Of a DNA stretch of 64,000 nucleotides, positions 21,980 to 33,024 are shown piece by piece; position 1 is the first letter of the stretch; every line of letters begins with the position of its first letter. Under the pieces are notes generated by a model. That model saw only the letters and a program-made list of their open reading frames with translations. It made no database searches and was not told the DNA's origin. The DNA is from Cymodocea nodosa. Taxonomy: Eukaryota > Streptophyta > Magnoliopsida > Alismatales > Cymodoceaceae. Location: positions 12,953,001 to 13,017,000 of the forward strand of contig CM072336.1 in the NCBI GenBank assembly GCA_036874045.1, in the 5' to 3' direction. A program made the translations under genes and the position numbers.

Positions 21980-22290
21980 ATCTCCCCCTTTTTGATGATG
22001 ACAAAATCATATTAAATCAATTATGAAATATATATAACTCAACAAGGCACCTTCGTTGGATTAATTTTTAATTTAACAAACAAGTTTGTTGATTTAAGTT
22101 CACTTAAGCTTATTTCTATTGTTTGTGTAAAATTCACCTCTTAGAAATAAAACTTTCATGTCAATAATTACATAAGTATCTTTCAGATTTACAATAACCA
22201 CATAAATATCATCTCCCTTTATAATATATGCAATTAAAATCATAATCATCTTCTTCTTTTGAATTTATAATATCCCTCCCCCTTTTTGTC
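21980..22290 (-). other. Two polypurine tracts before the copia 3' LTR
   Basis: The reverse complement gives AAAAAGGGGGAGATTG next to the LTR and a second CAAAAAGGGGGAGGGATA about 290 bases upstream, matching the pair at 62675 and 62948. Multiplied polypurine tracts are a reported Sirevirus trait. Confidence 0.7.
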
Positions 22291-22460
22291 ATTAATCAAA
22301 AAGATGATTACACAGTATATAAATCAAGAGATAAGTGTATACAACTCAACTTTTTGTAATCATTTATAGAAAAAAAATGTATTGTTCAAATAATCAAACA
22401 ATAGATACAAACATTACATGTTGTATTCAGAATCAAGCAAACAGACAAATGACTTGACAT

Positions 22461-24340
22461 TTATCTATTCCTCCTAAGTCTATCACTGATAGCATTACAT
22501 GTTTTATCTCCTAGATGCCTAATATCATTTCTGATGTCGTTAAGCACATCATCTAAGGAAGGAGGTAGTTGGGGATGCTGTTCTGATTGATCTGAATAAC
22601 TTGGCTGTTGTGGTTGTATCTGTTCTGTACATTCGATTTATTGTTGTTGTTGAGGTTGATGTATGGCCTGAAATCTTTGCAAATCTTTTACACTAAAAGC
22701 TCTCATGCTTTTAGTTTTAGAGGGCCAATCAGACAAATTCAATTGGTTTGTAAGGAGTCTACATATAGCATCACCAAAAAATAACTTTGAACTCATATGC
22801 TGTAGTTGAGAAATAAAAACATGAAACCAATTGATTTGAATTCTATTCAGCAGGCCATAAGTTGCATATAAACAGCTTCTATTGACTTTCATATTGTGTC
22901 CGACTCTCTGAAATAAATTGGCATGCAATATATTTACAATAAACATTGCCTCTACATTCAGATTTTCCATTAACCTCATTTCACTATATACATTTGGAAT
23001 CTTTGATAGCGAGTGAATGTCCTATTCTAGTTGTCTGATCATGTTAAATCTATTTGTAACAACAACACCTTCATTTTTTAATCCCAAAATTTCAAAAATT
23101 AATTCAAGAGACAATGTGAACTCCTGTTGATTTATTTGAGTTTTTAGTATATTGTCATTCTTGACCAGATTTCTATAAAAGGTTGCAATAAGCTCTTTAT
23201 ATTGTTTCCATTTTGTTTCAACTGGCAAAAATTGAATTAGGCCTTGAAACTCAAATAGATCTCTTATTTCTAACAAATTTCTGAATTTTATTGGACGAGC
23301 ATGCAGAATTTGACAAGTAATCATATTATTGTATTTCTGCAATGCTTCCTTAGATCTAAAATGAATTGATTTACCTTGATGTGTAATACTTTGTACAAAG
23401 AAGGTGATACCTGAAGCCTTGATTCAGAGTTGAATTCTTCTTTAGGAACCTCTTCTTCAAAATGAATGTCATGTTGTTCCTTTGTGAAAATATTTTCTTG
23501 AAGTTGTGTAGGTAGGCTCGATTCTCCAGCTTTAATAGTGTAAGAAACATCCTCAATATGCTCAACATTCATATATTTAGTCTCTATAGAATGTTCAGAG
23601 TTTAATTTTTCTACAAATTCTACAATCGGTGTAACTGTCTGCAATTTTTCATTTTGTTCAACAGATATCTCCATTGATACATGTTGTGAATTCTTAGACT
23701 CTGCTTCTATAGATTCTGAAGAAGGCTGATTGACATTAAGCTCTTCTAGAGTCTTAACTTTTTCAATATGTACTACTCTAGACAATTCAGCCTGTGAACT
23801 AGTTACTGCCTCAACATTGCAATAACTTGTTCTATGTCAGTTGCTTGATGCTCTGATTTTTCAATTTTTGCATCATTAGGGCTTGAACTAATAGAAAAAC
23901 TTGAACTCATATTCGACTTGGATTTCTTTTCAAATTTTCTAGCAAGAGAAAATAAAGTCTCATAATCTTCATCAGTTTTAGTATGCTTGGAACTAATGAG
24001 TTTTTCAGATGCACTAAAAGGAACAATGTCTAGACATACATTTTCCTTTGGAAATAAATGCTCATCTGATTTTTCTTTTCCAGCAGACTTTGTTTCCGTA
24101 GACATAAATTTTCTAATTTTTCTTCTTCTATAACAAGTCAGTTTCTCTTCTTCAAGTATTGCTGTTTTCTTTTGAAATTGTTCCATAAAAGTTTTTTGAT
24201 TCAATTCTTCTAAGACACTTTCTATTGCTATTGCCTTTCAAAGACCTTCAACTTTTCTTTTATCCACAGTAATATTTGTTTGTTTTTCTTTTGAATATAA
24301 AGGAGTAGGAATAGCAGATTTATGTTCTTCCTCAAATGCA
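22461..24340 (-). pseudogene. ORF Z, copia accessory gene after pol (minus-strand copy)
   Basis: Parts from N to C: a charged, Ser-rich region (23803-24204) with a basic patch CYRRRKIRKF; an acidic repeat-like region (NSEHSIETKYMNVEHIEDV; 23321-23785); a conserved domain with RDLFEFQGLIQFLP, YKELIATFYRNLV and EILGLKNEGV; then RVGHN, ATYGLLNRIQINWFHVFIS and KLFFGDAICR; and a Gln-rich tail. No membrane segment or signal peptide is seen, so it is not an obvious envelope. The conserved domain is homologous to Athila ORF X at 33025-35245. It resembles what databases call 'putative plant transposon protein' (from memory). Broken. Confidence 0.7.
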
Positions 24341-24358
24341 TGTAATCTTGTATCGTTT

Positions 24359-25170
24359 ATGGGTATCGTTTATGGAGTAGGAATGTCTAGATTTATACCA
24401 TCAAGAATTCAAAACGAAAATAATATGAAGGTGGATAAGAACAAAAACCAAAATGATAATGAAAATGTGATAATTGAAAATATAGACAACAATGAAGACA
24501 AATCTGAATCTACAAATGAGACTAAAAATGATCAAACAAATCAAATGAAAGAAAAAGAATATCTTAAATCACAATTATTAGCTCCCTATCCTAAAAGATT
24601 ACAACAAACATTTCCTGAAAAATAAGAAAAAATTAGAGAAATTTTTGAAAAAGTACAAGTTAACATTCCTTTGTTAGATTTATTGTAGAAAATGCCACCT
24701 TATGCTAAATTTCTTAAGGATTGGTGTACTAAGAAAAGAGAGTGAAAAGTTTTAAGGAAAGTCTTTTTAGCTGAGCAAAGTAGTTCTCTATTTCTGCCAC
24801 AAATTCCTAAAAAGTTATCTGATCTTGGAATCACTGTTATATCATGCACCATGGGAAATACCATTCTAGAAAGAACCTTAATAGACTTAGGTGTAGGTAT
24901 AAATGTTATGCCAAGTGATATATTTGCATCCTTAGGATTAGAAGGCTTAATCCCTACTAGGACTGTTATTCAATTAGCTGATAGAAGTATAAGATACCCT
25001 AGAGGAAAAATAGAGGATGTCTTAATTAAAATCAAAAACTTCATATATCCTATTGATATTGTAATTTTGGATTCTCAATGAATTAAGCATAAAAATAGTG
25101 ATACATCTTTAATTTTAGGAAGACCATTTTAGCAACATCAGGGGCTATTATTAATTGTAAAACTGGAGTA
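24359..25170 (+). pseudogene. Athila Gag-Pol linker and aspartic protease
   Basis: A charged linker (NDNENVIIENIDNNEDKSES) is followed by the pre-protease region with LLAPYPKRLQQ, IPLLDLLQKMPPYAKFLKDW, LPQIPKKLSDLG and ISCTMGN. Next is the protease with LIDLGVGINVMPSDIFASLG, where Athila proteases have LCDLGASVNLMP, then IQLADRSIRYPRGKIEDVL and LILGRPF. The match to Athila is strong. Confidence 0.85.
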
Positions 25171-27212
25171 ATGAAGTTAGCATATGGTAATGAGGATACT
25201 CAATTAAATATTTTCAAACCAGAAAGGTTTGAGGAGTTAGAAATGTCCTTACATACCATAGATTTTTTAGAGGATGAAGGAGATATGCTAGATGATGTGA
25301 TTCAAGAAGAGTTAAATAGGCAACTCGATTCTGAAACTTTAGAGGAAAGTGAAAGCATAAATATAGAAGGAGATCAGGAAGAAATTAATTTAGAAAATGA
25401 TGATGTTCAATTAGGAGCTCTAACTTCTGATGGGCATCAATTAGAATTAAAACCTTTACCTCTTGAATTAACCTATATATTTCTGGAAGAAAAACGAACA
25501 TGTCCAATCATTATTGCTTCAGATTTAAAAGGGGATCAAATTGCTAAATTGAAAGATGTAGTCAAAACTTATAAAGAAGCAATAGGATGGACTATGACTA
25601 ATATAAAAGGGTTAAGTGCAACTTTATACTGTCACCACATATATTTAGAAGAGAATGCTAAACCTGTTAGAATTCTTGAGAGGAGATTAAATCCAAACCT
25701 TAAAGAAGTAGTTACGAAGGAAATAGTTAAATGGTTAGATAATGACATAATTTATCTGATTTCTGATAGCTCATGGGTTAACCCAATCCATGTAGTTCCT
25801 AAGAAATCAGGATTAACGGTTATTAGGAATGAAAGTCAAGACTTGATACTTACTAGAATTCAGGCTAGAGAGTGTGTATAGACTATAGAAAGCTGAATAT
25901 AGTGAATAGGAAAGATCATTTTCTCTTACCTTTCATAGATCAAATGCTAGAAAATTTAGCAGGGCAAGAATATTTTTGTTTCCTAGATGGGTATTCAGGA
26001 TATAACCAAGTCCTAGTAGCATTAAAGGATCAAGAGAAAACAACTTTCACCTGTCCTAATGGAACTTATGCTTTTAAGAGAATGTCATTCAAACTATACA
26101 ATGCACCAGCCACCTTTCAAAGGTGTATGCAAGGCATATTCACTAAAATGTCTGAAGATTTTTTAGAAATATTTATGGATGATTTTATTGTTTATGGAAC
26201 TTCATATGAAGTGTGTTTAAACAATTTAGACTAAGTATTAAAATGCTGTCTGGAAAAAAGTTTGGTTCTGAATTGGGAAAAATGTCACTTCATGGTTAAA
26301 CAAGGAATAGTCTTCGGACATGTTGTTTCAAAGAAAGGGTTTGAAGTAGATAAAGCTAAAATAGAAGTAATTTCTAATCTACCAGAACCTAAATCAGTAA
26401 AAGATATTAGATCATTTCTAAGACATGCTGGATTTTATAGAAGATTTATTAAAGATTTTAGCGAAATAGCTAGACCTTTAACCAATCTATTAAAAGATGT
26501 CCCATTCAACTTTGATAAAAATTTCAAAGAAACATTTTTCAATCTTAAAACTAGCTTAATTTCAACTCCTATAATTCAAGCACTTGATTGGAGCCATCCA
26601 TTTGAATTAATGTGCAATGCATCTGATTTTACTGTAGGAGCAGTGTTGGGACAGAAGATAGAAAAATCTCTTAGAGTGATTTATTATGCAAGCAAAACCT
26701 TAAATGATGCTCAAGTTAATTATACAACTACTGAAAAAGAACTGTTAGCTATTGTGTTTGCCTTAGAAAAGTTTAGATCATATCTGATTGGACCTAAAGT
26801 GATAGTATACATGGATCATTTAGCTTTAAAACACCTAATAGCAGAAAAAGAGACCAAACCTAGATTGATCCGGTGGATATTATTATTACAAGAATTTGAT
26901 CTAGAAGTTAAAGATAAAAAAGGTTGTGAGAATGTAGTAGTAGATCATTTATCAAGATTACAAATAGAAAAATCAAATATTGAAATTAAGGATAATTTTC
27001 CTCATGAACAATTAATGACCATCAACACAATGCTTTGGTATGCAGACATAGTTAATTACTTAGTTACTGGTTTAACACCTAAAGATTGGAATAGACAGGA
27101 TAAGAAATTGTTCTTTTCAAGAGTAAAATATTACTATTGGGAAGACTCATACTTATTTAAGAAATGTCCTGATCTGGTTTTAAGGAGGTGTGTTCTAGAA
27201 ACTGAATATTAG
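25171..27212 (+). pseudogene. Athila reverse transcriptase and RNase H
   Basis: RT landmarks: WVNPIHVVPKKSG, CIDYRKLN, FCFLDGYSGYNQ, FKRMSF.LYNAPATFQRCM and the catalytic FMDDF, then [17 protein letters not shown] and [17 protein letters not shown]. RNase [36 protein letters not shown] and [13 protein letters not shown]. It ends DHLSRL and continues towards integrase. RT copies viral RNA into DNA in the capsid. Order and motifs are standard for Ty3/gypsy, Athila branch. Confidence 0.9.
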
Positions 27213-27393
27213 AGCATGTTGTCTTTCAGCCATGACCAAGCATGTGGAGGGCATTTTGGTTCAGAGAAAACTGTTGCTAAAATTTTGCAATGTAGATTTT
27301 ATTGGCCAACACTATTCAAAGATGCTCATAAATATTGCTTAAGTTGTTTAAAATGTTAACAAATAGGAAGAATATCAAAGAGGAATATGTTGC
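27213..27393 (+). pseudogene. Athila integrase N-terminal zinc-binding part
   Basis: Reads CHDQACGGHFGSEKT-like sequence (HDQACGGHFGSEKTVAKI), RFYWPTLFKDAH and CLSCLKC, the HHCC finger of gypsy integrases. It is interrupted at 27394 by the LTR of the minus-strand Athila. Confidence 0.85.
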
Positions 27394-29599
27394 TGTTTGC
27401 GTTTTCCCAGCACTACACTATAAAAACTTGGATTTGTTACTTCTATTTTTACTAAGTTAATTTATCTTTATACTTATTCTTTCTTTTAGAAGTAAACAAA
27501 CAACCTTTAATACAATTTAGATATTAATTCCAATTTGTACGTTAACTGCAAGTGCACAGTGTCTATTGTATTAGTGTGCAAGTACAGGTCGATCTCATAG
27601 GGAATTGTTAAGAATTTGAGAACTATTCGTTTGTTAATAATCAAATGTATATATTCAATAAGCTCTCTATTGAATTACATTTAACTCAACGGACTAACCT
27701 CGTGGACTTAAGTTAACTCCACTAGCATGTCTTTTCTTTTTAATATTGCTATTTACAGAGGAATTTAGCCAACCATTGGGCGATTCCACAGATTGTAAAT
27801 AACATCAATTAATCTCTTTAATGTTAGTTAACATTGGATTTATCATTAAGCAATACTAACATTCAGATAATTCAAATAGTAACCATTAAAATCTTTAAGT
27901 CTTTTGTACGAACCGATTTTAGTAAATTGTAAAACTAAAATAAATATAAAACAATCACACACTGACAAAGATACATTAATCACGATACAACACAAACAAT
28001 ACAACACTCAAATACAACATAAAAACATAGATAAATTGTTTTTGTTTTAATATGAACATGAGAATGGGCGAAAGGTGAAATGTAAAGTAATCTCACTTGA
28101 CAGTAAATACTTCCGACACTACTTGCGACGGGATTACACCACTGAAAATTAAACCACTTACAATTCTGTCTCCTCTCCCTATAGAATCGCGAGTCCAGAA
28201 TTGCAAGATGATCTTCTCTTCAGCATACAGGCATCAACCCGAAGCCAAGTCTAAAAGCTTTACGATCTCCTGAAATATGAGTCGGTGCTTGGTGAAAATG
28301 GCTTCCCTTCCTGCGACGCGATCACTCCTCACAATGGTTGTTAGACATTGTGTTTGGCTCGGAATCAACCCGACATCAGACAAGTATTCTCACAGACCTC
28401 TGTTGGTTGGTGATTATGGTGGTGATGATGGTGATGGTGATGATGATTGTTGGTGTGGAACTTCAGAGAATTGCGACGCTCATCCTCCTCTACACACACT
28501 GTTCGCCCATCAATCACACCTCTTCTTTTTTTCTTCTTTTCTTTTATATTTCTTTAGTAGTAACTGCTTCTACTTGAATGGTCGGTTGGATTTCCTTCAT
28601 ACGTATCAACGGCGATGATTTCTTTCCCTACACGATACGTGTGAATGTGGTTTTTCTCTTCCAACTGTCTGTTCCTGCAACTGCTACAATGGCATATTAG
28701 AAAATAGATTTAACTATAAAACACGTGCAATAAAGAAATAAGCCGCTAACATAATGCATTACCTTAGTCATGTAACTCAACGCATACAATTATGCTAACT
28801 TAATGAGTTAAACATGTGCATCTCACGTGATATACTAAAGCATTTAAATTCAACACGTGCATAAATCGAACGATCCGATACTCAGGTGCATTTCAGATAC
28901 TTATAAACTTAACTATCCGATGCTCAGATGCATTTCGAATAGTTATAGATAACTCACCGATATATAACTTAAGTAAATCTACTAGATCTTGACACGTGTT
29001 AGTAGCAGTTTAATCATAAAATAACATTTCAGAGAGTTACAGAGCTAACTATTCAATGCTCAGATGCATTTCGGATAGTTATAGATAACTCACCGAAAAT
29101 CCACTTAAGTCACTTTCGCAGAACATGACACGTGTCCTCAGGTATTTTATAAATAAAAAGACATTTCGGAGAGTTACATGGCTAACTATCTGATGCCCAG
29201 CTACAATTTCAGATAGTTATAGTTAACTCACCGAAAGTTCACTTAAGTCATGCATTATGGTTTCAACACGTGTACTTTAGGAAATAATAAACTATTCTCT
29301 CAAAACATAACTGTTTGGCAATTTAAACATAACTATCTGATACATGTTCGGTTTGTTAAACATAACTGTCCGAAATATCTGAAAATTCGGATACTTAAGA
29401 ATTTCACAGCTTGCAACTTACCGACAGTTCAGAAATGTACTAAATTAACATTAATTCCCCCAAATTATGCAGATTCTTCAATTAAAGCATATGACAGTGC
29501 AATTATAACATAATGGCTTAATTCTCATATGATAAGCTAAATATTATGCAATTAACCATCGTTTAACAGTTAATAATATACACTTTTTCATTCTAAACA
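27394..29599 (-). repeat. Athila 3' LTR of copy D (long subfamily, minus strand)
   Basis: The plus strand begins TGTTTGCGTTTTCCC and ends TTCTAAACA, about 2206 bp. It has the dyad repeats (about 28850-29260), ACGTGTC sites, a TATA box in reverse and the antisense frame (28277-28618 on plus). The polypurine tract follows at 29600. Confidence 0.9.
28277..28618 (+). other. Open frame antisense to the LTR (113 codons)
   Basis: Counterpart of 3678-4004 and 13083-13424: SRCLVKMASLPATRSLLT, PTSDKYSHRPLLVGDYGG and CWCGTSENCDAHPP. An in-frame product survives at full length here. Origin unknown; possibly a captured host exon. Confidence 0.35.
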
Positions 29600-31321
29600 C
29601 TTCCCCCATACCTAAATTTTGCTAGTCCCTTAGCAAACTAAGATCTAATTAATTGGTCTTTCAAAAAGTGCTAGAATTAATTCTTCCCCCTTGTTTTTCT
29701 TCTGTTTATCATAAAAATATATTTTGTATGTTTCAGTAATCAACCTACAAATATACTTAGAATATATACAAATTACATACAAAGTATATCATCATCACAT
29801 AAGTGTTAATTATATTATCGTTTGTTCTTCTTTTCATCATTTGTCATCCTGAATTTTCCAATAAGATTTCTAGAAGAAATTTCAACAGCATACGAATCAA
29901 AGTACAATCCAATTCAATCTGATTAAGACAAGTAGAATAAAGAATTGTCTCTCCATTAAACAACTTCAAAAGTCAATTCCAGATTCATATTTCAGCAATT
30001 CTAGATAACAGAAAATATACTCGATTCATAAGATATCTGTATTTCACAAAACACTTGTATCTTTTCAGAATAGTATATGTTTTTTTTTTTTTTATACTTT
30101 AAAAGTTAATTTGACAAGCTTGAATCATACAAGAGCTTTCTAATGTACCCATGTAAAGAGCTTTCAGTCAACAATCCCAGATTTGATCAGGATCTTAGGT
30201 TGCCAGATTTCAAGAGTCTTTGTTCAGGTCAACAATCCTTACATACCTATCTACTTAAGTACAAAATGCTCGTGATCAAACAAGTCAATAAACTCTGAAA
30301 ATTTTCCCTTTTTTTTTAGATAACATAAACACAAAACAAAACATTAATCACATACTATATATGTATGTATTTCATTAATACAGATGCAGTAAAACACCAA
30401 TCTCATATAGTCCTGCTTCTATCAGTTACTGAAAATATGAATCCATAACAATAAGCTCATACTTTTTGTGTAGTTTAGTAAGATCTACACATAAATCATT
30501 CTACAAGTTCAATTAGCCAAATTAAATGTATCTCTAATCACATGTGTTTCATTTAATCTAGAATTCACATCTCAGCTCTTTCAAGACTTCAGATAATTTA
30601 CTGATTTTTCATTAAGCATTCTGATTTCATTTTAAAATCGTGAAATTGTTAAACTCATGAAATTCAGAAAAAACATAAGATACTATATCTGGATTTGCAT
30701 AAATAGTAAATTCAATAGCATCTTATATAACCTTCTAAATATAACATTCAAGAAGTTTACAAAAATTTTACAGTCTCAAATTATCGGATAGTTACAACAA
30801 GTTCAAAACTTTGCAGTACCATTTTAATTCCTTTAATTAACAAACTTACATGGCTGTTACTTTAATTACCTCCCCGCCATATCTACATTTTGCATTATCC
30901 TCAATGTAAATGATTTGACAATAAGTACAGTAATTGTAGTAGACATGAATACAGTTGTGTTTGATTTAAATTCAGGATGAGTAATCAGTTACATACCTTG
31001 TTTCATTTGTATCTCCTTTTGCATATTTCGATTTTTGATTCTGAAAAACTTTTCATTCACAGATAAACGTAGAATATATAACAAAATAACATTTAACAGA
31101 TATTGATAATTCAGTGTCTTGTGTGGAACCTAGGCTCCTATGCCTTTGGTGGCTCACAAGCAAGCTAGTTGGTTTCCAAGAACAGATACCAACAAACTGG
31201 ATTGATATTTTGTTTTGTTTTGTTTTTTTTTATAAAATAAACATAAAAACTTCAAAATTCTTTTTTTTTTTCTAAAAGTAAATGCAGAATACACACAACA
31301 TTAAACACACAAAATCACAGC
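29600..31321 (-). other. 3' UTR of copy D with polypurine tract and conserved block
   Basis: No gene. The polypurine tract (reverse of TATGGGGGAAG) is beside the LTR, a weaker internal tract lies near 30872, and the conserved UTR block is at 31113-31200. It aligns with 10369-12118. Confidence 0.7.
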
Positions 31322-31847
31322 TTAAGAACATGATTGAAAAGTAGGAACAAATGGAATAAATGTATCCGTCCAAGCAAACTTTTTAGGCATAGTTCTTCTT
31401 GCTATTAATTCTGTTTTAATGTAGTTCTTGTTCCTTGTTAATTTGTAAACATGAAATATATTATAAATTCCAAATACATGTGTATTACCATTAATGATAT
31501 GAAATGCAGAAAGGGATCTTTTTTGATTCCAGGGTAATGTAGCAGTTTCTATTTCTACATCTATTTTAATATATTCCTCTTCCCACTTCCATTCATTTAT
31601 GTCTTCCACAATCCATATTTGAAATTTCATCAATTCATCCCACCATCTTATCAGACATAAAGTAGGATCATCTTTTTCATTATACCACATTCCTATTTGA
31701 ATTTTATTAAATTCTTCAGATGGTGGCCTAGCTATTTCTCTCGGTATAAATAATATTTCTATATATTCATTATAACTGTCTATGCTCACTATGTATAAAT
31801 CAGATCCAAATGCTATTGATATATCTGTGACTAGATATATGGAAAAA
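31322..31847 (-). pseudogene. F-box/FBA-like accessory gene, C-terminal part, copy D
   Basis: Minus-strand reading matches the C-terminal half of the protein at 9229-10368: IYLVTDISIAFGSDLY, IEILFIPREIA, LCLIRWWDELMKFQIWIVED, GNTHVFGIYNIF, FIPFVPTFQSCS. It ends abruptly against copy C integrase. Degraded fragment. Confidence 0.75.
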
Positions 31848-32305
31848 GTTGTCATTTACCAGTTGAAATTGAACATAAAGCTTATTGGGCATTAAAAACT
31901 CTGAATACTAATTTAAATCAAGCTACTGAAAATAGGAAAATACAATTAATTGAATTAGAAGAATTTAGGAATGAAGAAGTTTATTCAAAAATTGTAAGAG
32001 AAAAGGAGAAAATGAAGTTTTGGCATGACAGGAAAATTATTCCAAAAACTTTTGAAATAGGACAAGAAGTATATCTTTACATGACTAGACTCCATAACCA
32101 TCCAGGAAAATTAAGATCTAGATGGGCAGGACCTTACATAGTTTGAAATATTTATCCCTATGGAGTTATTGAAATTGAAAATCCTAAAAATTAGAATATA
32201 TTTAAAGTAAATGGACAAAGACTTAGGCCTATTTTGAAAATACCAAAAAGTTCCTTTGGAATTATAAAAGAAGTAAGAGTAAAGGATTACTCGGGTTTCA
32301 CTTAG
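31848..32305 (+). pseudogene. Integrase C-terminal part, copy C
   Basis: Opens YGKSCHLPVEIEHKAYWALK, the standard gypsy integrase 'YGKxCHLPVE' motif, then EKMKFWHDRKIIP, the EVYLYM and HPGKLRSRW motifs, and GPYIV. The C-terminal domain is thought to bind DNA and direct integration. Confidence 0.85.
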
Positions 32306-33024
32306 TAAGAAATTTTCTGAGTATAAAAAAAAAACCTTATTTAAATATAATCACAGTTAAACTGAAAGGAATTATCGATTTTACTAAAACATATTTTAAA
32401 AAGAAAAAAATTGTTGCGATTTAATAGACAAGATCCATTGGTCTGATCGAAACACAAAAATATAAAAAGATATTTATATTATATTTAGTTTAATGTCAGT
32501 GTTACCGAAGTATAGTATCGGTTCAACTGATAGAAAAAAAAAGAAAAAAAGAAAAGATATATGTAATTTAGGTTCAACCGAGGAATATAACGGTTTGATT
32601 GAAAAATTTTAAAGTGTGGAAAAAGTAAGATCGGTTAGACTGGAAATTCTTTGGTCTTGACCGAAGTAAAAATTATTATTATATGTATTTTTATTAGATA
32701 TAACTTTACGGGAAGTCTGTTGAGTTACAATTAACTCAACGAACTTACTCCATTGAGTCTAGGATAAGTTAACGAATTTACCCCGTTGAGTTAACTCTAA
32801 CTCAATGGAGTACTGTAGTTAAGTCTACGAACTAAGTCTGTGGAGTTAACCGTAATTCCACAAATGAGAGAGCGAGAGTTTTGCGTGGGAAGTGACCCGA
32901 TTAACCGCTTAAACTTAGGGCTTATTTATACTAAACTTAGGGTTTGGGGGCATTATTCGTAGAATCATTTAGAACTTAGAATAGTAGAGATCAGAGCAAT
33001 TTCGTTCCATTGTGTAACTCCACA
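32306..33024 (+). promoter_or_regulatory. Linker with dyads and putative ORF X promoter, copy C
   Basis: ATCGGTTCAAC-like motifs (32420-32650) and AACTCAACG/CGTTGAGTT dyads (32727-32800). Then GCTTATTTATAC (TATA-like, about 32921) and TTAGGGTTT (telobox, about 32936) lie about 90-105 bases before the ATG at 33025. The layout is the same as in copy A at 5935-6459. No gene. Confidence 0.45.

Larger units (their letters stand above)
20459..24355 (-). mobile_element. Sirevirus-like Ty1/copia fragment, minus strand: 3' LTR plus accessory ORF Z
   Basis: Reading leftwards: ORF Z (24340-22461), two polypurine-like tracts (about 22273 and 21980), then the 3' LTR (21979-20459). It matches the plus-strand copia at 60961-64000. 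Gag and pol are not attached. The right edge abuts copy C of Athila. Broken; ORF Z carries several lesions. Confidence 0.85.
24356..27393 (+). mobile_element. Athila copy C, middle part: Gag tail, protease, RT, RNase H, integrase zinc finger
   Basis: The only pol region of the Athila family in this window. It ends where a minus-strand Athila LTR inserted (27394), and the rest of integrase resumes at 31848. The 5' leader is probably 14329-14796. Together with 31848-41615 this is one very large host element containing several later insertions. Broken; I see several lesions. Confidence 0.75.
27394..31847 (-). mobile_element. Athila-type fragment, minus strand (copy D), nested in copy C integrase
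   Basis: Reading leftwards: F-box gene tail (31847-31322), 3' UTR, polypurine tract (about 29600-29613), 3' LTR (29599-27394). It interrupts the integrase gene of copy C between the zinc finger and the HLPVE motif. Only the 3' half of the insert is present, so part was lost after insertion. Broken. Confidence 0.85.
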